A stretch of 15,720 nucleotides of DNA. Source: an uncultured Prevotella sp. (lineage in GTDB: Bacteria; Bacteroidota; Bacteroidia; Bacteroidales; Bacteroidaceae). The notes beneath the pieces are model-generated. The model did no database searches. It had not been told where the DNA came from and was given only the letters and a program-made list of their open reading frames with translations. The translations under genes were made by a program, and so were the position numbers. How positions within the stretch are numbered: position 1 is the stretch's first letter; each line of letters opens with the position of its first letter. The stretch spans positions 1 through 15,720 of the forward strand of contig CAKQFF010000030.1 in the NCBI GenBank assembly GCA_934230685.1, written 5' to 3'. Positions 6,573-13,851 of this stretch are shown one piece after another.

Positions 6573-6580
6573 AAAACTAT

Positions 6581-6619
6581 AAAAAGAAAAAGTCCTGTAA
6601 ATCAAAGACTTACAGGACT
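6581..6619 (-). terminator. intrinsic terminator of tRNA-Ser
   Basis: Perfect 10-bp stem AGTCCTGTAA (6591-6600) and TTACAGGACT (6610-6619) with a 9-nt loop, followed on the minus strand by TTTTCTTTTT. It begins 6 nt after the mature 3' end of the tRNA. Confidence 0.9.
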
Positions 6620-6625
6620 CTGTTG

Positions 6626-6710
6626 CGGAGAGAGAGGGATTCGAACCCCCGGTACCTCTCAGTACGCCGGTTTTCAAGACCGGTGCATTCGACCACTCTG
6701 CCATCTCTCC
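6626..6710 (-). tRNA. tRNA-Ser (anticodon UGA)
   Basis: The 85-nt gene has a 7-bp acceptor stem (GGAGAGA/TCTCTCC) and a G discriminator base at 6626. The D-arm contains AGTGGTCGAA. The anticodon stem is CCGGT/ACCGG with loop CTTGAAA, so the anticodon is TGA (6674-6676). A long class II variable arm has a GTAC/GTAC stem, and the T-loop is TTCGAAT. No CCA is encoded. The gene reads UCA codons. Its 3' side faces the mobile element, consistent with use as an integration target. Confidence 0.97.
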
Positions 6711-6785
6711 AAGGATTCGGGATGCGATATATGTAGTCTCGCTATTCGCTACGGTTTGTTTATCCGTCTTGCTTATTTGCGGGTG

Positions 6786-6816
6786 CAAAGGTAGTGTTTT
6801 TTATTTATCCTGCAAA
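6786..6816 (-). promoter_or_regulatory. consensus promoter of tRNA-Ser
   Basis: On the minus strand TTTG (6813-6816), exactly 19 nt, then TACCTTTG (6786-6793) matches the Bacteroidota -33/-7 consensus fully. Start of transcription should be near 6779, about 70 nt before the mature tRNA 5' end at 6710. Confidence 0.8.
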
Positions 6817-6920
6817 ACTTTTTGCGACTTTTTTTTAGGAAAATGATAAAAAACTTGTTTTTTGCCCTTTTTCATGGATAAGTATATATAAATAATGTGG
6901 ATTGTTTGATTGAAAATACT

Positions 6921-6928
6921 TAACTTTG
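6921..6928 (+). promoter_or_regulatory. promoter -7 of mutS2, nearly leaderless
   Basis: TAACTTTG is an exact TAnnTTTG match ending only 4 nt before the mutS2 ATG (6933). If it is used, transcription starts at or within a few bases of the ATG. The -33 element is poor (ATTG 16 nt upstream). Confidence 0.5.
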
Positions 6929-6932
6929 CACC

Positions 6933-9452
6933 ATGATTTATCCAAGCAATTTTGAAAACAAGATACAGTTCAGCGAGATTCGCTCTCTGCTGAAAGGCTA
7001 TTGTCTGAGCCAGTTGGGCAAGGACAAGGTAGACGCAATGGCGTTCAGCGATAACGCTGAGCAGATAAACACGGCGTTGAGGCAAACACGTGAGTTCCGC
7101 CGTATGCAGGAGGAGACGGATGATTTCCCGTTGCAGTTTTTCTTTGACATGCGTGCCTCGATAAAGCGAATACGCATAGAGGAAACACATCTTGAGGAGA
7201 ACGAGATATTCGACTTGCGCCGCTCGTTGGAGACCATAGCAGGTATTGTGAAGTTTCTAAACCGTAGCGATGACGAAGGCAACTTCGACTATCCCACTTT
7301 GCACGACCTAACAGAAGATGTGCTGACATTCCCCGACCTGATACGCCGCATCGACCAGATACTCGACAAGTATGGCAAGATAAAGGATACAGCTTCGCCA
7401 AAGCTTGCAGAGATACGCTCGCAGCTGCGCAAGGCGGAAGGAAGCGTGTCGCGTACATTATATAGTATACTGCATGCGGCACAGAGTGAGGGTCTTGTAG
7501 ACAAGGACGTGACACCTACTTTGCGTGACGGTAGACTTGTGGTGCCTATCGCTCCTGCCATGAAGCGAAGGATAAAGGGTATTGTGCACGACGAGTCATC
7601 AACGGGAAAGACTGTGTTTGTGGAACCGACAGAGGTTGTCGAGGCCAACAACCGAATCAGAGAGCTTGAGGCAGACGAGCGTCGAGAGATAATCGTCATA
7701 CTGACAGAGTTCTCCAAACTGGTGCGTCCTCATGTTGACGACATTATATATGCCTATCAGCTATTGGCAGAGATTGATTTCATACGTGCGCGTGCCGAGT
7801 TTGCCAAGCTTACCAATGGCATAGAACCGGAAGTGGAGGCAAAGCCAGTGGTGGATTGGATTACTGCCAAGCATCCTTTGCTGTGGCTTGCCCTGAGGAA
7901 GCAGGACAAGCCCATCGTGCCTCTCGACATAATGCTCACTAAAGACCGCCATATACTCATCATCTCTGGTCCTAATGCCGGAGGTAAGTCGGTTTGCCTT
8001 AAGACAGTAGGATTGCTGCAATATATGCTGCAATGCGGACTGTCGATACCGGTGAGCGAGCGTTCGAAGGTGGGAGTGTTTGCCGACATCATGATCGACA
8101 TTGGCGATGAGCAGAGTATTGAGAACGACCTCTCTACCTATTCATCCCATTTGCTCAACATGAAAAACATGATGAAGCAGGCCAACGAGCGCACTTTGTT
8201 GTTGATCGACGAGTTTGGTACAGGCACTGAGCCACAGATAGGTGGAGCCATGGCTGAGGCTGTGCTCAATCAGTTTGTGAAGAAACACGCGTGGGGCGTA
8301 ATCACCACCCACTATCAGAACCTGAAGCATTATGCCGACTCGCACGACGGTATAGCCAACGGAGCTATGCTATACGACCGCCATGAGATGCGTCCTTTGT
8401 TTCAGTTGGCAATAGGTCAGCCGGGTTCGTCGTTTGCTATAGAAATAGCCCGCAAGACGGGCATTCCCGATGAGGTGATACGTGAGGCAAGCGACATCGT
8501 AGGCTCTGACTACATACAGAGCGACAAGTATTTGCAGGACATTGTACGCGACAAGCGCTACTGGGAGAACAAGCGACAGAATGTGCACCAGCGCGAGAAG
8601 GAGCTTGAGAAGACCATTGCAAAATATGAGGAGGAGATAAAGGAACTCGCACAGAAACGCAAGGAAATCCTGCGCCAGGCAAAGGAGCAGGCCCAGGAAT
8701 TGCTGAAGGAGAGCAACCGCAATATCGAGAACACCATACGCGAGATACGCGAGTGTCAGGCCGAGAAGGAGGAGACGAAGCGATTGCGCGAGGAACTGAA
8801 CGCCTTTAAGGAGGACGTGAGCGAGATAGACACCAAGTCTGCCGACGACCTTATAGAGAAAAAGATGCGACAGATTATGGAGCGCAAGGAGCGCAGAGAG
8901 AAGCGCAAGAAGGAAAAGAAGGAGAATGCCAACAAGCCAACAACCATTGGCAAGAACTTCCCAGCACCTTCAGCATCGGCCGAGCAGCAGACATTTGCCG
9001 TGGGTGACACCGTGCGCATGCGTGGGCTCACGACGGTGGGAACGGTGGAAAGCATCAGCGGCAAGGAGGCGACGGTTGTGTTTGGCGACGTGCGCACAAA
9101 GATAAAGATGTCGCGCTTGGAGCATACGGTGAAGACTCCGGAGGCATCCAAGCCCGCTACGTTTGGCGTCAGCCGCGAGACACGACAGACCATCGACTCG
9201 CACAAGCTCAACTTCCATCAAGACCTTGACGTGCGCGGTATGCGTGGCGATGAGGCTCTGAATGCCGTTCAGCACTTTATCGACGACGCTATACTTGTAG
9301 GCATGTCGCGAGTGAGAATACTTCATGGCAAGGGCAACGGAATATTGCGACAGCTGATACGCCAGTATCTGCAGTCAATACCCAATGTTACAAGCTGCAA
9401 GGACGAGCATGTGCAGTTTGGAGGAGCGGGAATAACGGTTGTGGATTTTTAA
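6933..9452 (+). CDS. mutS2: MutS2 (DNA/ribosome-associated ATPase with Smr domain)
   Basis: The 839-residue protein has the MutS2 layout. It lacks the mismatch-binding N domain of MutS1. A lever/clamp region leads to Walker A GPNAGGKS (346-353) and Walker B LLLIDEFGTGTEP (D426, E427). A long Lys/Glu-rich coiled coil follows (about 540-670), then a KOW-like segment (FAVGDTVRMRG). The C-terminal Smr domain has LDVRG (765-769) and HGKGNG (798-803). MutS2 proteins are known from studies elsewhere as suppressors of recombination that act on branched DNA, and as factors that recognise collided ribosomes. The Smr domain supplies nuclease activity in some members. Length is normal for Bacteroidota. 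The gene converges with the nrd-operon regulator, with only 7 bp between the stops. Confidence 0.95.
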   Translation: MIYPSNFENKIQFSEIRSLLKGYCLSQLGKDKVDAMAFSDNAEQINTALRQTREFRRMQEETDDFPLQFFFDMRASIKRIRIEETHLEENEIFDLRRSLETIAGIVKFLNRSDDEGNFDYPTLHDLTEDVLTFPDLIRRIDQILDKYGKIKDTASPKLAEIRSQLRKAEGSVSRTLYSILHAAQSEGLVDKDVTPTLRDGRLVVPIAPAMKRRIKGIVHDESSTGKTVFVEPTEVVEANNRIRELEADERREIIVILTEFSKLVRPHVDDIIYAYQLLAEIDFIRARAEFAKLTNGIEPEVEAKPVVDWITAKHPLLWLALRKQDKPIVPLDIMLTKDRHILIISGPNAGGKSVCLKTVGLLQYMLQCGLSIPVSERSKVGVFADIMIDIGDEQSIENDLSTYSSHLLNMKNMMKQANERTLLLIDEFGTGTEPQIGGAMAEAVLNQFVKKHAWGVITTHYQNLKHYADSHDGIANGAMLYDRHEMRPLFQLAIGQPGSSFAIEIARKTGIPDEVIREASDIVGSDYIQSDKYLQDIVRDKRYWENKRQNVHQREKELEKTIAKYEEEIKELAQKRKEILRQAKEQAQELLKESNRNIENTIREIRECQAEKEETKRLREELNAFKEDVSEIDTKSADDLIEKKMRQIMERKERREKRKKEKKENANKPTTIGKNFPAPSASAEQQTFAVGDTVRMRGLTTVGTVESISGKEATVVFGDVRTKIKMSRLEHTVKTPEASKPATFGVSRETRQTIDSHKLNFHQDLDVRGMRGDEALNAVQHFIDDAILVGMSRVRILHGKGNGILRQLIRQYLQSIPNVTSCKDEHVQFGGAGITVVDF

Positions 9453-9459
9453 AATACTT

Positions 9460-10062
9460 TTATATTTCATCCACTCCCACATATCCGTGCATCACGGCAT
9501 AGATGGTGAGTGCAGACACGCTGCGCATGCCAAGTTTGGTCATAAGATTTTTGCGGTGGGAGACAATCGTCGGCAGACTCAGATTGAGTAGGTCGGCGAT
9601 TTCTTTGTTTATATGCCCCTTCACCACAAGCGACAAAACCTCAATCTCGCGGGGTGACAGAGGTGTGGAAATATTGCTTTCGGCATTAGGCAATGGCGGG
9701 AGATTGCGTCCGTGGGCATGTGCGTGTTGCTCAAGCATAAGGATGGAGCGCAGCAACTGTTTGGGCGGCAGGCTTGTGCATATAGTATGGAAAGAGCTTA
9801 GGGCCGACGTGTCGTCGGCAGCCGAGCTTGACAATACAATGGTCTTGTGGCGCATCTGCTGAAAGAAAGGCATATGGGCAAGCACGACACGCATGTCGAC
9901 AAAGTAATGAAAATACTGTTCGGGGTGGTTGGCCTCAAGTTCGGCAAACGACCCAAATGAGTCGATGTGCATGATAGGCATTACCGACTCCAATAAATGA
10001 GTCAACCCCAATACTGCGAGAGTATTGGGGTCGACTATAGCGATACGTGGACTGTTGTTCAT
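9460..10062 (-). CDS. LuxR-type regulator with degenerate receiver-like domain
   Basis: I choose the ATG at 10062 (200 aa). The longer frame would overlap nrdG entirely, and this ATG lies 1 nt past the nrdG stop. Residues 1-110 resemble a CheY-like receiver: IAIVDP with D11, and FVDMRV with D56 in the phospho-acceptor place. The usual Lys-Pro near the end of the domain is replaced by TSLPPK, so phosphorylation signalling is doubtful. A linker HAHAHGRN (113-119) is histidine-rich. Residues 134-195 are a LuxR/FixJ HTH (LSPREIEVLSLVVKGHINKE, then TIVSHRKNLMTKLGM). As the third gene of nrdD-nrdG-luxR it probably reports on or controls this operon or anaerobic genes. The target is not visible. A perfect 10-bp inverted repeat lies in codons 11-19. 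Confidence 0.85.
   Translation of the reverse strand: MNNSPRIAIVDPNTLAVLGLTHLLESVMPIMHIDSFGSFAELEANHPEQYFHYFVDMRVVLAHMPFFQQMRHKTIVLSSSAADDTSALSSFHTICTSLPPKQLLRSILMLEQHAHAHGRNLPPLPNAESNISTPLSPREIEVLSLVVKGHINKEIADLLNLSLPTIVSHRKNLMTKLGMRSVSALTIYAVMHGYVGVDEI
10006..10030. repeat. perfect 10-bp inverted repeat inside the luxR coding region
   Basis: CCCCAATACT (10006-10015) and AGTATTGGGG (10021-10030) around 5 bases, about 32-57 nt downstream of the ATG of the regulator. It would be a strong RNA hairpin or a dyad operator. No T-run follows. Confidence 0.7.
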
Positions 10063-10063
10063 T

Positions 10064-10531
10064 TTATTTTCTCCAGAAACGTGAGGTGATATCGGTGAAG
10101 TCGTCGCCTGCAGCGCGCTTGTAGAGGCGCTGGTTGGTGGTGCGCTCCTTAAGGCATCCGAGATGTTCGATGTATGGACCAAGCTTGATGTAGTCGAAGT
10201 CGCGCTTGCGAATCGACTTGGGGAAGTGTTGTCTTCCACTATACCAAGCCACCTTTAAATCTTCATGCTCGCGATGCAGATACTGTGCAAGTTGGCTCAC
10301 ATACTTAGGGTCGGCATCTCCACCCATAAAGCAGATGCAGGTGATGTCGCCGCCATACTGTTTCATAAACTGGTCGAGCACCATGGGAGTAAGTGGCTTG
10401 CCAATATTCTCCCACAGATACTGGCTGTGGCATCCAGGACAATGACAGGGACATCCGGTGATGTTGATCGACAGAGTCACCTCGTCGGGTATTTCCTGGA
10501 ATACGATTCCTGTGTTTAGATAATTGAGCAT
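10064..10531 (-). CDS. nrdG: anaerobic RNR-activating protein, radical SAM
   Basis: The protein installs the glycyl radical on NrdD using S-adenosylmethionine and a [4Fe-4S] cluster. With ATG at 10531 it is 155 aa; a TTG four codons upstream is possible but less likely. The radical-SAM CxxxCxxC is in TGCPCHCPGC (C27, C31, C34). The extra Cys29 within the motif is typical of NrdG. FMGGDADP (about residues 68-75) takes the place of the GGE motif, and a YSGR follows. The length fits the NrdG family. It starts 28 nt after the nrdD stop and ends 1 nt before the luxR ATG, so the three genes form one operon. Active only without oxygen, because the cluster is O2-sensitive. Confidence 0.95.
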   Translation of the reverse strand: MLNYLNTGIVFQEIPDEVTLSINITGCPCHCPGCHSQYLWENIGKPLTPMVLDQFMKQYGGDITCICFMGGDADPKYVSQLAQYLHREHEDLKVAWYSGRQHFPKSIRKRDFDYIKLGPYIEHLGCLKERTTNQRLYKRAAGDDFTDITSRFWRK

Positions 10532-10559
10532 GAGGCTATCCAATTAAAGATAAAACATA

Positions 10560-12662
10560 TTAGTCCTTTATCGACTTGTCTACCTCAGCGTAGTAGCGAC
10601 GCTTGGCCTCTTCCTGACGAGCCTGAGAGAAGTTGCTCACACGCTTGAGGTAGCCGATGATACGTGTCATGTAGTCAATATTCTCGCTTCCGCAATGTGG
10701 GCACTTCTTGAGATAGCGCTTGTCGATGTAGCCACAATCGTTGCAGATAGTGTTTGGAATGTTGAATGTAAAGTAGTTGCATCCCTCCTTAGCAGCAACG
10801 CGCAGGAGCTGGCGATACTGAGGCTTTGAGAGGTGTTCCTCCAGATTCATGTGCAGAGCCGAGCCTCCGGTAAGGTGCTCGATGTATGGCGCACCGTGGA
10901 GTTTGAACTTGTCGACAATGTTGAGCGAGTCGTCCTCTACCACATAGAAATAGCTGTTGTAGCAGTCGCGCGGCACAAAATAGCCGTCCTCGCGGTCCCA
11001 CTTGGCATGCTTTACGCCTACGTTCTCTGCGGGAATCATCTCGCAGTTGAACATAAGTTCCTTGGTGTGATATTGTTTGTTGTACTTCTCCACAAGACCA
11101 AGCACCTTCTGTACGAAGTGCAGATAGTCGGGATTGTCGTTGATTTTCAAGCCCATGAACTCGGCAGCCTCTACAAGTCCATTCACGCCAATAGTGAGAT
11201 ACTGGCGGCTCATATTGATGTAGCCGGCGTCGAACAGAGGCAACATGCCCTGATTCTGCAAGTCCTTGAGATTCTCATTGTAGGCACTCTGCACCTTATG
11301 GCAAAGGTCGATGATGTGGCCAAGGAACTCCATGTAGTCCATGTTGTTCTTTACGGCATACTGGATGCAACGGTTGAGGTTGATGGTGAGCACGCTCTTT
11401 GAGCCTGTAGACACGCCACCAGCACCGAGAGTGTAGCTGAAGCCATTGTCCTGAATCTGGTTGCGCAGACGGCAGCAAGAACTCAGGGAGTCGGCATTGT
11501 CGCTCATGTAAGTAAAGAAAGAGTGACCCTCGGAGTACATCTCGGCAGTAAAGTCGCCCCATTCCTTATCTATAACGTCACCGTCCTTAGAGAGCAGAGC
11601 CATGGTTTCAACAGGGAATGTGAGCACAGTCTTGGTGCGCTCATGGTTGAACCACTTCATGAATCTCTTCTGAAGCCAAGACAAAGAATCCCAGTCGGGC
11701 TTTGAACCATCGGGGAACATAAATTCGCCGAAAAGGCTCTCGAAGTAAGGTTTGTCATAATAAGCAATGTTCCAGAACACAGCCTGATAGTTGCGTGCGC
11801 CGGTAGGCTGGTTGATGGAATATACAATCTGCTCGAAGCAGTCGGTGATCATTTTGTCGATAGTGCGCTGCTTGTTGGAGAGGTCGACCACATCGCCCAC
11901 ATGCTGCCAATAGTCCTTGCCATACTCAAGACCGATGAAGTAGTTGAGGTACATAAGGAACTCAGGAGTGGCGCATGCACCACTCAGCATACTTGACACC
12001 ATGAACACCATGTTGACGAAACCGCCACAGAACGACTTCAAGTTGGTAGGCTTGGTAGAGTTGCCACCGATTGACGATGTTCCACCAATGAGCCACGGGT
12101 ACATTGTTATAGATGCACAATAGTTGGCAAGCGATGTCTCGTCGTTCTTGTAGATGAAGTGGTGATAGAGCTTATCGATATACTCATTCGCAAGCTCTTT
12201 GCCATACATTTTCTTGATACGATCGGTAAGCAAACGGCGGTTTAATCTGATGAAGTTCGACTTGGGAAGCTCGCCTATGAGAGTGGCGATATTCTTGTGC
12301 TCGACATTCGCGTTTGCGTCATACTTTGAGCTTGTTGCAGCGTTGGCTGCTTTGCAATAGTCTGTCAAAAATTTCAACTTGTCGATAGTCTCACGGTCTT
12401 CATTGTGACGCTGTCGATAGAGCATGAACGACTTTGCAACCTTATAAAAACCCTCGCGCATAAGAGCCTCTTCCACCTGGTTCTGGATATCCTCTACGGT
12501 GATACCTTCGTGAACGTCTAAGTGGCTGAGTACCTTAGAGATAACACTAAGATTAACCTCCTCGTTGACAGACTCGAAAGCCTTTGTTACGGCATTCATT
12601 ATCTTGTCTAAGGAGAACTGATCCTGCGACCCATCGCGCTTGGTAATTAGAAAATCTTTCAT
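10560..12662 (-). CDS. nrdD: anaerobic ribonucleoside-triphosphate reductase (class III)
   Basis: The enzyme reduces ribonucleoside triphosphates to deoxyribonucleotides using a glycyl radical. I choose ATG 12662 (700 aa, MKDFLITKRDGSQDQFSLDK), because the ATP-cone domain (about 1-95) begins right there. A longer frame from 12722 would run through the repeat cluster of the leader. The glycyl radical site is RIIGY near the C-terminus (G670). A zinc site CNDC...CPHC (C640, C643, C654, C657) lies just before it. The ATP-cone indicates allosteric activity control by ATP/dATP. It is the first gene of nrdD-nrdG-luxR. Its leader of about 120 nt carries four AAAGTTTTCC-type repeats, suggesting dedicated regulation. 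Length and motif order are normal for the family. Confidence 0.96.
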   Translation of the reverse strand: MKDFLITKRDGSQDQFSLDKIMNAVTKAFESVNEEVNLSVISKVLSHLDVHEGITVEDIQNQVEEALMREGFYKVAKSFMLYRQRHNEDRETIDKLKFLTDYCKAANAATSSKYDANANVEHKNIATLIGELPKSNFIRLNRRLLTDRIKKMYGKELANEYIDKLYHHFIYKNDETSLANYCASITMYPWLIGGTSSIGGNSTKPTNLKSFCGGFVNMVFMVSSMLSGACATPEFLMYLNYFIGLEYGKDYWQHVGDVVDLSNKQRTIDKMITDCFEQIVYSINQPTGARNYQAVFWNIAYYDKPYFESLFGEFMFPDGSKPDWDSLSWLQKRFMKWFNHERTKTVLTFPVETMALLSKDGDVIDKEWGDFTAEMYSEGHSFFTYMSDNADSLSSCCRLRNQIQDNGFSYTLGAGGVSTGSKSVLTINLNRCIQYAVKNNMDYMEFLGHIIDLCHKVQSAYNENLKDLQNQGMLPLFDAGYINMSRQYLTIGVNGLVEAAEFMGLKINDNPDYLHFVQKVLGLVEKYNKQYHTKELMFNCEMIPAENVGVKHAKWDREDGYFVPRDCYNSYFYVVEDDSLNIVDKFKLHGAPYIEHLTGGSALHMNLEEHLSKPQYRQLLRVAAKEGCNYFTFNIPNTICNDCGYIDKRYLKKCPHCGSENIDYMTRIIGYLKRVSNFSQARQEEAKRRYYAEVDKSIKD

Positions 12663-12708
12663 TGTATTTAGTGATATATTTTTGACAACTTTTAAAATCC
12701 GAAAACGC

Positions 12709-12763
12709 AAAAAGTTTTCCATTTTGGAAAACTTTTGGAAAACTTTATTAGAAAAAGTTTTCT
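12709..12763 (-). promoter_or_regulatory. four-copy AAAGTTTTCC repeat cluster in nrdD leader
   Basis: AAAAAGTTTTCC (12709-12720) and GGAAAACTTTT (12726-12736) form a perfect 11-bp inverted repeat with a 5-nt spacer. A further direct copy GGAAAACTTT (12737-12746) and an opposite near-copy AAAAAGTTTTCT (12752-12763) follow. With the -7 at 12788-12795 all four lie in the transcribed leader. They could be operators or alternating RNA hairpins. The sequence does not resemble the NrdR box as I know it. Confidence 0.6.
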
Positions 12764-12787
12764 CGATTACACTCTCGAAATCGATTG

Positions 12788-12795
12788 CAAAGATA
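12788..12795 (-). promoter_or_regulatory. promoter -7 of nrdD operon
   Basis: On the minus strand TATCTTTG matches TAnnTTTG exactly. The expected start is near 12781, giving a leader of about 120 nt. The -33 box is poor, as expected for a regulated promoter. Confidence 0.55.
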
Positions 12796-12829
12796 ATATA
12801 AAAAAACGACTTGCGTATGCTTAGAGCAT

Positions 12830-12853
12830 AAAAAAAGCGGAAAAATTTTCCGC
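12830..12853 (-). terminator. intrinsic terminator of the hemerythrin-LuxR gene
   Basis: GCGGAAAA (12837-12844) and TTTTCCGC (12846-12853) form the stem. On the minus strand it is followed by seven T (12836-12830). It lies about 27 bp past the stop at 12881 and separates that gene from the nrdD promoter. A small extra hairpin, CTTGTT/AACAAG (12861-12875), sits in between. Confidence 0.85.
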
Positions 12854-12880
12854 CTTAAATCTTGTTAAAAACAAGTAGAA

Positions 12881-13837
12881 TTATAGTTTCACAGAAGATA
12901 TGTCGACAAGGTTATTAACTATTGCATAAATGGTCAGCCCTGCTGGACTGTGTATCTGTAACTTACGAGCAATGTTACGTCTGTGGGTGATGACAGTGTT
13001 GACCGAAATACACAGATGATCGGCAATTTCCTTGTTGGTCATTCCCTGCACGAGAGCCACAATCACATCCTTCTCTCTCTCGCCAAGTGCCTCTGTGCCC
13101 TCAACATTCTTGCCTATCATGTTGGATATTTTGGCTGTCACATCGCTCTGCTTCGACTTATGCTCCAGTCGTCTTACAGCAGGGATGAATATCTGTTCCT
13201 CCACCTCGGCGTGTAGCGCGAGCCATTCCTCATTATTATATATATCATATAAGGTGGCAGAGAGCTGGTTGTTGTGCAGGCCGTCGCTGGGCAGGTATTT
13301 GATGATTATGCTCTTGAGCTCGCGCAGCTTATTGCTCTCCTGTCCGTGGTGCTTGGAATACATGTCGATCTCGAAATCGCCCACAGGCTTGCCCTGGAGC
13401 AATGCCTCAACGTATGGGTAGACGTTGTTCTCCTCATATTTCATGTGGGCAGTAACCGAGCGGGCGTATTCATCATAAAGCTTAAGGATGAGTCGTGCGA
13501 GATTGTCTTTCTCGTCGAGAGCCTCCACAAGTTCCTTTCGGATGAAAGGCAACTGGAAGCCGAGGAAATACTCATGGCTCGCCTTGAGATATTGCAGAAG
13601 GGTAGGCATGGACAGCCGCGAAGCGTCGTCGAAGTCGCGATATCCATTTATCGTGAAGTTGACCACAGCAAGGAAAGTGTACGTGTCGACATGCTGTTCC
13701 TCGCACACCTGGCTCACGGTCTTGTCGCCAAAACCAAGGCTAATGCCGAAACTGCCCAGACTCTGGAGCAGATTGTAGTTATCCCGGATAAGAGAAATCA
13801 TCTTGTCATCCGGCTCATACATTTTGTGATTTTTCAT
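12881..13837 (-). CDS. RIC/hemerythrin di-iron domain fused to LuxR HTH
   Basis: The 318-aa protein joins three parts. Residues about 10-60 look like the ScdA/RIC N-terminal domain, but the usual Cys-Cys is replaced by LGFGDKT. Residues 80-225 form a hemerythrin-like four-helix bundle with H88, H131 and E135 (HMKYE), H163/H164, H209 and E213 (HAEVE). The pattern matches the six-ligand di-iron site known for YtfE-type RIC proteins. Residues 250-312 are a LuxR HTH (LGEREKDVIVALVQGMTNKE, then TVITHRRNIARKL). RIC proteins respond to NO and oxidative stress and deliver or repair iron. Fused to an HTH, the bundle probably senses O2, NO or iron and controls transcription. It lies just upstream of nrdD and is divergent from a porin/imelysin pair, which are candidate targets. 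No phospho-receiver is present. Confidence 0.9.
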   Translation of the reverse strand: MKNHKMYEPDDKMISLIRDNYNLLQSLGSFGISLGFGDKTVSQVCEEQHVDTYTFLAVVNFTINGYRDFDDASRLSMPTLLQYLKASHEYFLGFQLPFIRKELVEALDEKDNLARLILKLYDEYARSVTAHMKYEENNVYPYVEALLQGKPVGDFEIDMYSKHHGQESNKLRELKSIIIKYLPSDGLHNNQLSATLYDIYNNEEWLALHAEVEEQIFIPAVRRLEHKSKQSDVTAKISNMIGKNVEGTEALGEREKDVIVALVQGMTNKEIADHLCISVNTVITHRRNIARKLQIHSPAGLTIYAIVNNLVDISSVKL

Positions 13838-13851
13838 CTTATTGTATGCTT

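Larger units (their letters stand above)
1..6580. mobile_element. tRNA-proximal part of an integrated mobile element
   Basis: This stretch is clearly more AT-rich than the DNA from 6933 onward. It carries families typical of Bacteroidota integrative elements (DUF3871, DUF3853), together with ParB-like, Myb-like HTH and helicase genes, and it abuts the 3' end of a tRNA-Ser gene, a classic integration target. Near the tRNA side it has repeat arrays that could be recombinase or replication sites. No integrase, relaxase, transfer or phage structural gene lies inside the window, so the type (ICE, mobilizable element, phage-plasmid) cannot be decided. The left end is outside the window. The right boundary is uncertain within about 6215-6626, because the tRNA terminator at 6581-6619 may belong to the host or have been supplied by the element. 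Confidence 0.65.
6096..6580. other. gene-free, repeat-bearing region between operon and tRNA
   Basis: I see no convincing ORF in these 485 bases. It holds the CGGAAAA/palindrome array (6135-6213) and the two GGGGGACTACTT pairs (6371-6394, 6548-6572). A 45-codon plus-strand open stretch ending at about 6357 lacks a clear start and is within chance expectation. The region reads like a regulatory, origin or attachment-site zone at the end of a mobile element. Confidence 0.5.

Noticed and set aside
7045..7515. Long antisense frames inside mutS2, nrdD and the porin
   Set aside because: They are shadows of strongly supported genes, with Arg/Ser/Cys-rich composition and no recognisable domain.
9441..9474. 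GTGGAT/ATCCAC inverted repeat between mutS2 and luxR as a shared terminator
   Set aside because: Six-base arms with a 22-nt AT-rich loop are too weak to call a terminator.
10062..10239. N-terminal extension of the LuxR regulator (59 extra residues)
   Set aside because: It lies wholly inside nrdG in another frame and has low-complexity Ser/Thr/Ala composition; the ATG at 10062 gives a normal domain start.
12663..12722. 20-residue N-terminal extension of NrdD
   Set aside because: It runs through the leader repeats, and the ATP-cone begins directly at the ATG at 12662.
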